The notes under the pieces were generated by a model. That model was not told the DNA's origin, did not search any database, and saw only the letters and a list, made by a program, of their open reading frames with translations. Shown here piece after piece: positions 1-8,723 of a stretch of 64,000 nucleotides of DNA. This DNA is from WHUA01 sp963711215 (GTDB taxonomy: Bacteria; Pseudomonadota; Alphaproteobacteria; UBA8366). The DNA lies in assembly GCA_963711215.1 (NCBI GenBank), contig CAVQDH010000013.1, positions 124,001-188,000 of the forward strand, in the 5' to 3' direction. Within the stretch, counting starts at the first letter, position 1, and each line of letters opens with the position of its first letter. A program made the translations under genes and the position numbers.

Positions 1-337
1 CGCGTCCGTCGAGGTCCTTCATGTCATGCAGACTGCACGACGTGCAGGACCCTCAATCGGCCAGGGCTTCGACGACGATGTCGCATTCGGCGGCGATGCT
101 CTGCACCACCGGCAGCGGCGCGGGCTTGGCGTTGGTCGGCTTGGCGTAGCGGCGCACCGTGTGTCCGCGCGCGGTCAAAAGCCTGTCGACGGAGTCGAGA
201 AATTCGTCGCTCCGCGTCTTGCCGATGTCGAGCAGCCCGATGGTCAGGCCGTCGAGCGATTTCGGCGGCTTCCGCCGCTCGCGCTGGACCGAGGCGGCCT
301 CCGCCGTCGGGTCGCGCATGGTGAAGGCGTTGCTCAT
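1..337 (-). CDS. UGSC family selenoprotein (partial, UGA read as selenocysteine)
   Basis: The frame from ATG at 337 gives 94 residues ending ALAD, then TGA (53-55), then an open frame to the window edge reading GSCTSCSLHDMKDLDGR. Reading TGA as Sec gives D-U-G-S-C-T-S-C, the defining motif of the UGSC (seleno)protein family, in which U is replaced by Cys in some members. The N-terminal half has a Rossmann-like start (LTIGLLDIGKTRSDEF). The start overlaps the stop of the upstream gene by 4 nt (ATGA), indicating translational coupling. A plain ORF caller would truncate the protein at the UGA. The C-terminus lies outside the window. The biochemical role of the family is not established; a thiol/selenol redox function is inferred from the motif and from the thioredoxin-like partner. 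Confidence 0.85.
13..51 (-). promoter_or_regulatory. Bacterial SECIS-like hairpin directly after an in-frame UGA
   Basis: On the minus strand the bases right after the UGA (53-55) fold into one long hairpin. Numbering from the base after UGA, positions 2-7 pair with 35-40, 9-10 with 32-33, and 12-19 with 23-30 (one G-U pair), with mismatches at 8/34 and 11/31. The apical loop is the trinucleotide GUC at 20-22, starting with G. Known bacterial SECIS elements are hairpins immediately downstream of UGA with a G at the start of the apical loop about 16-37 nt from the UGA; this one fits. The shorter alternative hairpin (CTGCAC/GTGCAG) would put its loop only 12 nt away. Function as SECIS is inferred. 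Confidence 0.75.
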
Positions 338-1776
338 TCGGTGATCTCCTTCGTTACCGGTTGCACGTCGTCATGGAAGCGGCCGGCGGACCAGCCGCCG
401 ATGATGCCCGAGAACATGCCTGCCTCGCCGCCCGCGCGGACGATCATCAGGCCATGGTCGCGCCAGAATTTCGGCACCATCTGGTCCGCGAATTTCGGGG
501 CGATACCTTCGTTCAGACCTTGCGCGCCCTTGATCAGGTCGCGCCCGGGCCGGGTGGTCGCGTCGTGCAGCGCCTCCGTGATGCGCCGCCGGTCCCAGCC
601 GGCCTCACGGAAGATGCGGTAGTGTTCCGGCGTCAGCACGAGGATGGCGTTCGACCACTGCGCAAGCTTGACGTGGCCGACGGTGACCAGCGAGGTCGCC
701 ATCGAGCGCACCAGCTCTTCCGGCGTGCGCGCGCCGTGGTCGACGAAGGCGGTCACGCCGTCGCCGTGGAACAGCGTCACCGCCGACCTGCCGCGGGGAA
801 TGCCGCGCCAGACGGAGAGCGGCTCCCAATCCGGATCGGTCTCGTCTTCCGCGAAGCAGAAGGTGTATTTGCCGGGATTGCCCAGCGCGGACCGGTCGAT
901 GCCACCGGGAATGCCGCCGCCGACATTGCGGATGATGAGCTGCAGCGTCCGCCCGATGGCGGCGTTCGCGCGGTTGCCCTGGCCCAGCGCGTTGAGGCCG
1001 CAATTCATGCCGACGCGCTTGGCGATGGGACCGTTGACGATGACCACGGGGCCGGAGAAGTAAAGCGTGCAGAGCAGCCCGTGCATCGCGAAGTTCGGCA
1101 TCAGCGCCGCTTCCAGGGTCGCCAGCACGACCGGCATGTATTCCGGCTTGCAGCCTGCCAGGACCGCGTTGATCGCGACTTTCTCGACGGTGCATTCGGC
1201 GAGGTTGGGTGGGATCAGCCCGACCACTTCCTGCGGGTCGCGCCTGGTGCCGGCCAGCATGCGGATGACGCGCTCGTCGGTCGGCGGCGTCACCGGTAGG
1301 CCGTCGCTCCATCCGCGCTCGAAACAGACCTCCATAGGGTCTTCGAGCGGCGAGACCTCGATCTGGCGCGCCTTCAGAAGACCGCCGAAGCGCGCCAGCA
1401 ATTGCTCATGCACGCCGGGCTCGACACTTTTCGAGCCGCAGCCCGGCCGCTGCTCCGGCAAATCCGTGCCGAGCCCGCCGACGCCGGTCAGCGCTTCCCA
1501 TTCGCCGCGGTGCCAGCCGATGCTGCGGCCGACTTCCTTACCCGCCTGCATGCGGATGACCGTCGGCACGATCTCGATGTCGAGATGGAAGGAGGCTTCG
1601 AGGCTGCGGTCGTCCTGCACGCTCTTCATGCCGGGCGGGAAGGCGGGGTCGTCCTGGCTGTAGACGGAGACCGGCTGGCCGCTCGCGGCGAGCTGTCGGT
1701 AGACCGGCTCGATCAGCGTGCAGGTCGGGCAGTCGCGCTTGGCGACAACGATCAGGCCATCAGTCGGTAGCGGCAT
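334..1776 (-). CDS. Thioredoxin-like domain fused to UGSC-partner domain
   Basis: 480 residues from ATG 1776, supported by GGGAGG about 8 nt upstream. Residues about 1-100 resemble a thioredoxin fold with a CPTC redox pair (C16, C19). A linker follows, and from about residue 140 comes a large conserved domain beginning MEVCFERGWSDGLPV and containing NLAECTVEKVAINAVLAGC. From family knowledge this domain is found as the regular neighbour of UGSC proteins; its activity is unknown. The next gene, the UGSC selenoprotein, overlaps it by ATGA, so the two products probably form a complex or redox pair. The longer open frame extending to 2700 only exists because the upstream aldo/keto reductase gene is frameshifted into this frame. 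Confidence 0.8.
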   Translation of the reverse strand: MPLPTDGLIVVAKRDCPTCTLIEPVYRQLAASGQPVSVYSQDDPAFPPGMKSVQDDRSLEASFHLDIEIVPTVIRMQAGKEVGRSIGWHRGEWEALTGVGGLGTDLPEQRPGCGSKSVEPGVHEQLLARFGGLLKARQIEVSPLEDPMEVCFERGWSDGLPVTPPTDERVIRMLAGTRRDPQEVVGLIPPNLAECTVEKVAINAVLAGCKPEYMPVVLATLEAALMPNFAMHGLLCTLYFSGPVVIVNGPIAKRVGMNCGLNALGQGNRANAAIGRTLQLIIRNVGGGIPGGIDRSALGNPGKYTFCFAEDETDPDWEPLSVWRGIPRGRSAVTLFHGDGVTAFVDHGARTPEELVRSMATSLVTVGHVKLAQWSNAILVLTPEHYRIFREAGWDRRRITEALHDATTRPGRDLIKGAQGLNEGIAPKFADQMVPKFWRDHGLMIVRAGGEAGMFSGIIGGWSAGRFHDDVQPVTKEITE

Positions 1777-1841
1777 GGCGGCGTTCCTCCCATGGCATCT
1801 TAGCGCCATTCGCGGCGGTCGCGCACGTCGAAGCGATGGGG

Positions 1842-2688
1842 TCAGCCCGCCCTGGCGGCGCGCAGCATCTGCAGGCGCATGCGCTGGTCGGGGAAAGCGC
1901 CGCGGCCGGCGTCGAGGTTGTCGGCCATGTGGCGCGGATTCGCGGTCCCCGGGATGACGCAGGTCACCGCCGGCTGGCCCAGGATGTATTTGAGAAAGAG
2001 CTGGCCCCAGCTCTCGATGCTCAGCTCCGCCGCCCAGGGCGGCAACGGGTCGCGGCGGCGTTCGCTGAACAGTGATCCCCCTTCGAACGGCCGGTTGACG
2101 ATCACCGCCACGCCCTTGTCGGCGGCGAGCGGCAGCAGCGCGTCCTCCGCGTCGCGGAGGGCGATGGAATAGGGCAGCTGCACGAAATCGATGACGGGCT
2201 CCGTCCGGATGATCGCGGCGAGGTCCTGCAGCGCGGACGCGGTGTAATGCGTGATGCCGATGTAGCGGATGGTTCCGGCTTCCTTCCAGGCGCGCAGGGT
2301 GCGCAGGTGGGTCTTCCAGTCGACCAGGTTGTGGATCTGCATCAGGTCGATGGTATCCACGCGGAACCGCTTCAAGGACTCGTCCATCTGGCCGATGCCG
2401 GCGTCCTCGCCCCGGGTCCAGACCTTGGTGGCGAGGAATGCGTTCGGGCGCGCCTTCATCGCCGCCAGCAGGTCGCCGACCACGGCTTCCGAGCGCCCGT
2501 ACATCGGCGAGGAGTTCGATCACCGAGCCGCCGGCATCGAACAGCAGGCGCAGGACCTCCTCGCGCTCGGCCCGGGCGGCCGGGTCGGCGCCGATGTCGA
2601 AGGTCTGCCAGGTGCCGAGACCGATAACCGGGATCTGCTCTCCGGTCTTGGGCACCGATCGGGTGCGTATTTTCTCAACAGCTGCCAT
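1842..2688 (-). CDS. Aldo/keto reductase (one frameshift)
   Basis: The N-terminus (MAAVEKIRTRSVPKTGEQ, then IPVIGLGTWQTFD) and, in another frame, SSPMYGRSEAVVGDLLA, then VWTRGEDAG and a C-terminus ending RAARAG form a standard aldo/keto reductase (about 280 aa), an NAD(P)H-dependent carbonyl reductase. The catalytic Tyr lies in the MYGRSE motif. The frames switch near 2511, where GTGATCGAACTCC has one base more than the expected VIDSS coding. ATG 2688 has GGGGAA about 6 nt upstream and is preferred over ATG 2700, which has no ribosome binding site. It is separated by 65 nt from the thioredoxin/UGSC-partner gene on the same strand and could share its transcript. Confidence 0.75.
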
Positions 2689-2933
2689 CGCGTTCCCCAT
2701 GGGGCCATGTTACCAGATGCGGTGCGGGCGAGCAGCCTCCGCGCACCGGCCATGCCGTTGCCGTCGCGCCCGCGAGCCGCCGGCCGTCGACCCGGTTCTT
2801 GCCAAGTCGACGCCGCCATACTATTGCCCCGTTGATCTGCTTCCATGCGGGCCAATAATTCCCACGGGGTTGATTGGAAAGGGAGATCGTCGGTGCAGGT
2901 TGCGAGAGGCTCATACAAAAGCCGGAGGAGCCG

Positions 2934-4487
2934 ATGACGGACGCGCGTCTCGGCCGGTTGCCGGCAACCGCATGGCAGGCCGCCTTCCTGCGTCATGCGC
3001 CGGTGGCGCTTCTCAGCGGGCTCTATCTCTACGCCGTCTCGATCCTGGCAGCGCGACAGCCGCTGTGGTTCGATGAGATCCTGACCTACTACATCTCCAA
3101 TCTCGGCGGCCCGCGCACGATCGTCGCGGCGTTGCTGGCGAAGGCGGAAAACCACCCGCCGCTCGACTACCTGGCCCGGCATTTCTCCATGTCGCTGTTC
3201 GGCGGTTCGGAGCTTGCCTTCCGGCTGCCGTCGATCATCGCGATGCTGGTCGCCGCGCTGTGTCTTTACGTTATCGTGCTGCGGCGCACGTCGATGCTGC
3301 AGGCGCTGGTCGCCTTTTCCTTGCCTTTCACGACCTTCGCGCTGCGCTATACCCACGAAGGGCGTCCCTACGCTTTCCTTTTTGCTTCGATGTGCCTGGC
3401 CTTCCTCGCCTGGCAGCTCGTCACGGAGAAGCCGAGCCTTCCGCGCCTGGCGCTTCTCACGGTCTGCCTCAGCCTCGGGCCGTACAGCCATTACTACGGG
3501 GTGCTGAACTACGTGGCGATCGGCGTGGGCGAAGCCTGGCGCTGGTGGGAGCAGCGAAAGATCGCCTGGCCGGTCGTTGCCTGCTTCGCGGTATCCGTCG
3601 CGATCGATGGTCTGCTCGCTCCCTTCGTCTTGCATTCCGAGGATTTCGTCGCCCATTTCTGGACCAAGGTCGGCACAGGGGAGGCCGCGTTCATCTACGT
3701 CAAGCTGCTGAGCGATGCGGTGCCGGCCATCGTGGCGGCGTTGATCGGCTGCGCCGTCGTCACCTTTTTCCTGCGGCGCGAGCCGGACCCGCAGGTGGAT
3801 ACGGCGACCATCCCACGTTACGAGGTCGCCGCCGCGCTGACGATCTGCCTCGTGCCGGTCACGACTGTCGTGCTGGCGGAGCTGGTTACCCACGCCTTCT
3901 ACGACAAATACCTTATCAACACCGTCATCGGCATCGCGCTCGTCACGGCATATCTCAGTTGGCATCTGCAGGCGTGGCGGCGCGGCTGCGCCCTGGTCAT
4001 GGCGCTGGTCTTCAGTCTGTGGATGGCCGGTGTGCTGGGCTACAAGGTCCGCTACGTGAAGCCGCATCCGTATACCGTACCCGTGGCGGAGCTGCATGCG
4101 ATCGAAGCGGCAAATGCAGCCGGTCGTCGATCTTCGACGGGTCGGAATTCATGAAGATTCAGTTCTATCTGCCGCCGGCTCTTCGCAATAAGGTTTATTT
4201 CCTGAACGACCCCAAGCTTGGGCTCGCCTATACCGGAAACAACACGGACGACCTGGTTTATCAGCGCGATCAAACCGTACATACATCTGAATGTCGCCAA
4301 TCTGTGCGCCTTCACGAAGCAGCACCGGCAATTCCTCGTCATGATGGTCAGGCCGTATTCGTCGCAAAGGCCGACCTGGGTCGTGCCGCAACTGATCAAG
4401 GACAAAGCGCAAGTGAAATTGATCGGCGGCAACTTGAACGACTACGCACTGCTGTCCGTAACACTCGAGGGGCCGAGCGGCTGTTGA
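2934..4487 (+). CDS. GT39-type membrane glycosyltransferase (two frameshifts)
   Basis: Polytopic membrane protein with about 10 hydrophobic segments. Near the N-terminus it carries LWFDEILTYY and, further on, ENHPPLDY, both typical of the dolichyl-phosphate-mannose mannosyltransferase/ArnT-like GT39 clan, which transfer sugars from polyprenyl phosphate donors on the periplasmic side. ATG 2934 has a strong GGAGGAG 5 nt upstream. The frame breaks near 4125 and again near 4258; the rest of the C-terminal soluble domain (FDGSEFMKIQFYLPP, then ISAIKPYIHLNVANLCAF, ending LEGPSGC) continues in two other frames to TGA 4485-4487. The next glycosyltransferase starts on that stop codon, so the pair is an operon. 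Acceptor unknown. Confidence 0.7.
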
Positions 4488-5626
4488 GCGCGACGGGAAA
4501 AATCTTCACGCCGGTGGCGCCGGCCCAGGCACTGGGCGGTCCGGAGCTCTCCATCATCGTCCCGACCTTCAACGAGCGGGAAAATGTCGAGGAGCTGGTC
4601 CGGCGCATCGACGCGGCGCTGCCCGGCGTGGCGTGGGAAGTGGTCGTGGTCGACGACGATTCGACCGACGGCACGGCCGGCCTCGTCAACGATCTGGCCC
4701 GTCGGGACCGGCGCGTCCGCTGCATCCATCGCATCGGGCGGCGCGGCCTGTCATCGGCCTGTATCGAGGGCTTCCTGTCGAGCTCCGCGCCCTACTTCGC
4801 CGTGATCGACGGCGACCTGCAGCATGACGAGCGCGTCCTGCCGGCCATGCTCGAATGCCTGCGCGGCGGCGAACACGATATCGTCGTCGGCAGCCGCTAC
4901 GTCGCGGGCGGCGGCATCGGCGACTGGGACGCGCGGCGCGCCAAGCTGAGCCGGCTGTCGACGACGCTGGCGAAAAAGACGCTCGGCGTGGTGCTCAGCG
5001 ATCCGATGAGCGGATTTTTCGCCCTTCGGCGCGAAGTTCTGCACGACGTGGTGCGCGACCTGTCCGGCGTCGGGTTCAAGATATTGCTCGACATCTTCGC
5101 CACGTCGAAACGGCCGCTGCGGTTCCACGAGCTGCCTTACGAGTTCCGGACGCGCAAGGCCGGCGAGAGCAAGGTCGACAGCAACGTCGCGCTCGATTTC
5201 CTGACGATGCTGCTGCAGAAGAAATTCGGGCGCATCATCCCGTCGCGCCTGATCTATTTCTGCCTCATCGGCGGGACCGGCGTCGGGCTGCATCTCGTCG
5301 TCCTTTCGACGGTATATCTCGTCCTGGGCGCGCCGTTCTGGCTCGGCCAGTCGACCGCAACCGCGATTGCGATGGTGGGCAACTTCGCCCTCAACAACCT
5401 GATCACCTATCGCGATCGGCGGCTGTCGGGGCTGGCCTGGTGGCGCGGACTGGTGCTGTTCAGCCTCGCGTGCAGCGTCGGCGCCGCGGCGAATGTCGGC
5501 GTCGCGTCCTACATCTTCCGCGGCGGGATCGGCTGGCTGCCCTCGGCGCTGGCGGGCGTGCTGGTCGGCACGGTCTGGAACTACGCGACGACCGCCTTCT
5601 ACGTCTGGCGGCCGCGGCGGAGCTGA
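4484..5626 (+). CDS. GT2 polyprenyl-phosphate glycosyltransferase with C-terminal GtrA domain
   Basis: 380 residues if started at TTG 4484, which overlaps the upstream stop as TTGA; no better start lies nearby. The N-terminal DPM1-like GT2 domain (LSIIVPTFNERENVEEL, VVVDDDSTDGT, VIDGDLQHDE, VVGSRY) transfers a sugar from a nucleotide donor to polyprenyl phosphate. From about residue 245 a GtrA-like membrane domain has four hydrophobic segments with FALNNLITYR. GT2-GtrA fusions make lipid-linked sugars used by GT39-like enzymes, and the coupled GT39 gene fits that job (lipid or surface polysaccharide glycosylation). The apparently longer open frame reaching back to 3260 is an artefact of the frameshifts in the previous gene. 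Confidence 0.8.
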   Translation: MSATGKIFTPVAPAQALGGPELSIIVPTFNERENVEELVRRIDAALPGVAWEVVVVDDDSTDGTAGLVNDLARRDRRVRCIHRIGRRGLSSACIEGFLSSSAPYFAVIDGDLQHDERVLPAMLECLRGGEHDIVVGSRYVAGGGIGDWDARRAKLSRLSTTLAKKTLGVVLSDPMSGFFALRREVLHDVVRDLSGVGFKILLDIFATSKRPLRFHELPYEFRTRKAGESKVDSNVALDFLTMLLQKKFGRIIPSRLIYFCLIGGTGVGLHLVVLSTVYLVLGAPFWLGQSTATAIAMVGNFALNNLITYRDRRLSGLAWWRGLVLFSLACSVGAAANVGVASYIFRGGIGWLPSALAGVLVGTVWNYATTAFYVWRPRRS

Positions 5627-5644
5627 GAACCCGGGGAACGGCGC

Positions 5645-6557
5645 CTAGGCCGCGTCGACCGCTTCCTTGTAGCGCCGAATGGCGTCGATATGCGCGTCCG
5701 GGCCCTTCAGGCCGGCGCGCATGGTGTTGACCGAAAGATGCGTCGCGCCCAGCCCCTTCCAGCGCCGGTAGACGCGGATCCAGTCCTCCGGCGTCTGGTC
5801 CTTGACCGAGGCAGCGGCCTTCGATGCCGATGGCGGCCGGATCCCGCCCGGCCTCGCGCGCATAGCCGTGCATCCGCTCGATCAGCGCTTCCGGCGTCTC
5901 CGACCGGCGCGGCTGCGCGCCGGTGCTGGATAGCGCCGGGTCGAGCGTCGGGAACTGCGGCAGCCAGCCGTCGGCCAGCCGGCCGACACGCTTGATCACC
6001 ACCTCCGCGCTGCCGCCGATCCAGATCGGGATCGGACGCTGCACCGGCAAGGGATTGATGCCGGCGTCGACGACGCGGTGCCATTCCCCTTCGAAGGTCA
6101 CGAGCTCTTCGGTCCATAGGCGCCGCAAGAGCGCGATCTGTTCCTCGATGCGTCGGCCGCGGTTGGCGAAATCCTCGCCCATTGCCTCGAATTCCGGGCC
6201 GTTCCAGCCGACCCCGACGCCGAGCCGGAGGCGCCCGCCGCAGAGCAGGTCGATCTCCGCCGCCTGCTTGGCGACGAGCGGCGTCTGCCGCTGCGGCAGC
6301 ACCAGGACACCATTGATGAAGCCGAGCTTCCGCGTGACGCCGGCGAGGAAGCCGAACAGCACGAAGGGCTCGTGGAACATCGAGGTGTGGTCGTAAGGGC
6401 CTTTCCAGCCGGGCCGGCTCGCCGGGTTGATGCCGATGACATGGTCGAAGGCGAGAATGTGGGTATAGCCGAGCGCTTCGGCCGCCTGCGCGTAGTCGCG
6501 TACAGCTACCGGGTCGGCACCGATATCGAGTTGGGGAAAGACGACGCCGAGCTGCAT
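5645..6557 (-). CDS. LLM class flavin/F420-type oxidoreductase (one frameshift)
   Basis: Starts MQLGVVFPQLDIGADP at ATG 6557 with GGAGAGG 4-5 nt upstream. It shows the luciferase-like monooxygenase TIM-barrel pattern: ILAFDHVIG, LGFINGVLVLPQR, GGRLRLGVGVGWNGPEFEAMG, PIWIGGSAEVVIKRVGRLADGWL. Near 5820 the frame shifts, and the usual C-terminus (VKDQTPEDWIRVYRRW to EAVDAA) continues in another frame to 5645. Members use FMN or F420 in redox or monooxygenation reactions; the substrate cannot be predicted. It is one of three such genes in the window (also 38878 and 59117). Confidence 0.75.
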
Positions 6558-6594
6558 GGACCTCTCCGTCTCCTATCTATTGGCTCGGGTGCGC

Positions 6595-6942
6595 TCAGCC
6601 CTTCACGAGGCCGATCCGGTTGCCGGCCGGGTCTTCGAAGATCGCCATGGTGACCGCGCCGGGAATTTCGGTGACCGGCAGGACGGTCTGGCCGCCGGCC
6701 GCCTCGACCTTGTCGAGATAGGCCTGGGGATCGTCGACCTGGATGTAGATCAGCACGGCCGGCGCCATGTCGCTGGCGCAGATGCCGCCGCCGATGCCGC
6801 GGCCTTCGGCATCGGTGTCGACCAGGCCGTAGTTGAGCGGGTTGTTCGCGTTGATCGACCACTCGAAGACGGATGAGTAAAACTCTGAAATCGCCTCGGA
6901 ATCCTCGCCATGAATCTCAAAATGCACGACCGGCAGTCCCAT
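6595..6942 (-). CDS. VOC family protein (glyoxalase/dioxygenase fold)
   Basis: 115 residues, one VOC module made of two beta-alpha-beta-beta-beta units: VVHFEIHGEDSEAISEFY at the start and VTMAIFEDPAGNRIGL at the end, where a metal-ligand Glu/His pair usually sits. Single-module VOC proteins act as dimers in lactoylglutathione lyase, ring-cleavage or antibiotic-binding roles; nothing here fixes the substrate. It lies 37 nt upstream of the LLM oxidoreductase on the same strand, so the two may be co-transcribed. Confidence 0.75.
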   Translation of the reverse strand: MGLPVVHFEIHGEDSEAISEFYSSVFEWSINANNPLNYGLVDTDAEGRGIGGGICASDMAPAVLIYIQVDDPQAYLDKVEAAGGQTVLPVTEIPGAVTMAIFEDPAGNRIGLVKG

Positions 6943-7057
6943 GTGCCTTCGCTCCTGTTGGGTGGCGCCTTACAGCGGGGCAAGTCTACGCGGAATCGGC
7001 CTTGCGCTCCACCGCCGGATTGCGGCCGATTTACCGGCGCGGCCGGCCTCGCGCGGC

Positions 7058-8557
7058 TCAGCCCTTGTGCTCGGGGCCGAGCGGGGTGAGGCGCACGCCC
7101 GGCCTGAGCCGCCTGAAGTCGAGCGCCAGGTGGTCGGCGAGATTTGGCCCGGGCGCCACGACGACGAGGATGTCGCCCGCCAGCTCCGTGAAATCGGCGC
7201 GGAAATGGACCGAGCTCTTGATCGCGAGGATGCGCTGACGGTCGAGGTCGATACCGATATGCCGCAGCAGGGACTGGTCGTTGACCTGCGTCTTGCCGCT
7301 CGTCAGCACCACGCGCACGCCGTCGGTGCGCAGCACCGCCATCGGGCCCATCCGGTAGCGCATGCCGTGTTTCATCGGACCGGTGCCGGTGAAGACGCCA
7401 TCGCTCAGCGCCTCGACCGTGAACCGTCCGCGGAAGGGCGTATGGCCGGCCTGGCCGGAGCCGGCGCCGATGGCGAGCTCGATCTGGGCGCCGACGCCGG
7501 CGTCATGCGCCGCTTGCGCGGCGGCCGGGTCGTAAAGCAGGCCGAAGACCGCGTCGCGGGCGCCGTTGCGCACCAGCGCCTCCAGCAGGCCGACCGTGTC
7601 CGACGCGCCGCCCGCGCCAGGATTGTCCTGCGTGTCGGCCAGCACGATGGGCTTGTCCTTATAGCGCCGCATGGCTTCGCGCACGCCTTCGTCGGGGTCG
7701 AAGAGCGGGCCGGCGAAATCGCCCTCGGCGTTGGTCACCATGCGCGCCAGCTCGTCGGCGGCTTCGTCGGCCGCCTGCGGCGAGTCGCCGTAGGCGATGA
7801 CCGCCGGGCCGCATTCGGCGATGTCGGCCGGCGGGAAGCCCGGCGTGAAGGACAGCGAGTGGATCGCCGGCGACACGCGCTCCATGGCGCGCAGCCGCTG
7901 ATAGATCGAGTTGGCCGGCTCGATCATCGTGCACTGCCAGACCAGCGGAATGAGGAAGGGCAGCTTGCGGAAGGATTTCGTCGGCGCCGCGCCGTCGCGC
8001 AGGATGCGGTCGAGCAGCTGCGCGGCGCGTTGCCCCGTCTCCGCCATGTCCACATGCGGGTAGGTGCGGTAGGCGACGAGCGCGGTGGCCAGCTCGACCA
8101 TCTGCGCCGTCGTGTTGCTGTGCAGGTCGAGCGAGACGACGACCGGCAGCTCCGGGCCGACCACGCTGCGCACGCGCCGCAGCAGCTCGCCTTCGCCGTC
8201 TTCGTAGCGCTCCGTCACCATCGCGCCGTGCAGGCATAGATAGACGGCGTCGAGCGGCCCCGCGCCGGCGATGTCCTGCAGGATGTTGCCGCTGATCGTC
8301 TCGAAGGCGTCGTCGGTGACATGCGCGGACGGCGTCGCCATCGCCCATTGCGTCGGTACGAGGTCGTGGCCGGCCGCCTGGGCATAGGCGATGAAGCCCG
8401 CGATCGGCAGGTTCAGTCCCTGCATGACCTCGAAGATTGCGTCGCCCCGGGGCGCCCGCGGCTGGCCCGCGCAGGTCTCGAATTGTTCGAGGTCCGCCTT
8501 GACCGGGGCGAAGGTGTTGGTCTCGTGCTGGAATCCGCCGATTGCGATGCGCGCCAT
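7058..8557 (-). CDS. M81 family metallopeptidase (MlrC-like)
   Basis: 499 residues from ATG 8557 with AGGA just upstream. The N-terminus MARIAIGGFQHETNTFAP is the hallmark of the MlrC family (DUF1485, peptidase M81), first described for microcystin linear-peptide degradation but widespread in proteobacteria without microcystin. Other conserved parts visible are LCLHGAMV, SLDLHSNTT, YRTYPHVDMAETG and LADTQDNPGAGG, which supply His/Asp zinc ligands. It is probably a cytoplasmic hydrolase of small peptides or amides. Longer starts into the upstream region are not supported. Confidence 0.85.
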   Translation of the reverse strand: MARIAIGGFQHETNTFAPVKADLEQFETCAGQPRAPRGDAIFEVMQGLNLPIAGFIAYAQAAGHDLVPTQWAMATPSAHVTDDAFETISGNILQDIAGAGPLDAVYLCLHGAMVTERYEDGEGELLRRVRSVVGPELPVVVSLDLHSNTTAQMVELATALVAYRTYPHVDMAETGQRAAQLLDRILRDGAAPTKSFRKLPFLIPLVWQCTMIEPANSIYQRLRAMERVSPAIHSLSFTPGFPPADIAECGPAVIAYGDSPQAADEAADELARMVTNAEGDFAGPLFDPDEGVREAMRRYKDKPIVLADTQDNPGAGGASDTVGLLEALVRNGARDAVFGLLYDPAAAQAAHDAGVGAQIELAIGAGSGQAGHTPFRGRFTVEALSDGVFTGTGPMKHGMRYRMGPMAVLRTDGVRVVLTSGKTQVNDQSLLRHIGIDLDRQRILAIKSSVHFRADFTELAGDILVVVAPGPNLADHLALDFRRLRPGVRLTPLGPEHKG

Positions 8558-8723
8558 CGTCCTGTTCTCGTCCGGCCTTCTTCGCCTTATAGTCTTCCGG
8601 TTCGTCTTATGGTCGTCGACGACGGTAAGGCGAATCGGGCCGGCCGCCCGCAATGTCCCTCTGTTGGATGATTTATGCCCGAAGCGGCGGCAAATTGATA
8701 CAACGCAGAGTTTGGAGATGCCG

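Noticed and set aside
53..55. TGA as the true end of the first gene
   Set aside because: The codon lies exactly at the family's Sec position, the frame stays open with conserved GSC residues, and a SECIS-like hairpin follows.
334..2700. 788-residue minus-strand open frame read as one protein
   Set aside because: It is an artefact: an aldo/keto reductase N-terminus frameshifts into non-coding frame and then runs into the thioredoxin/UGSC-partner gene, which has its own start and ribosome binding site at 1776.
3260..5626. 788-residue plus-strand open frame
   Set aside because: Its first two thirds are the shadow frame of the GT39 gene plus one piece of its C-terminus; only the part from 4484 is the GT2-GtrA gene.
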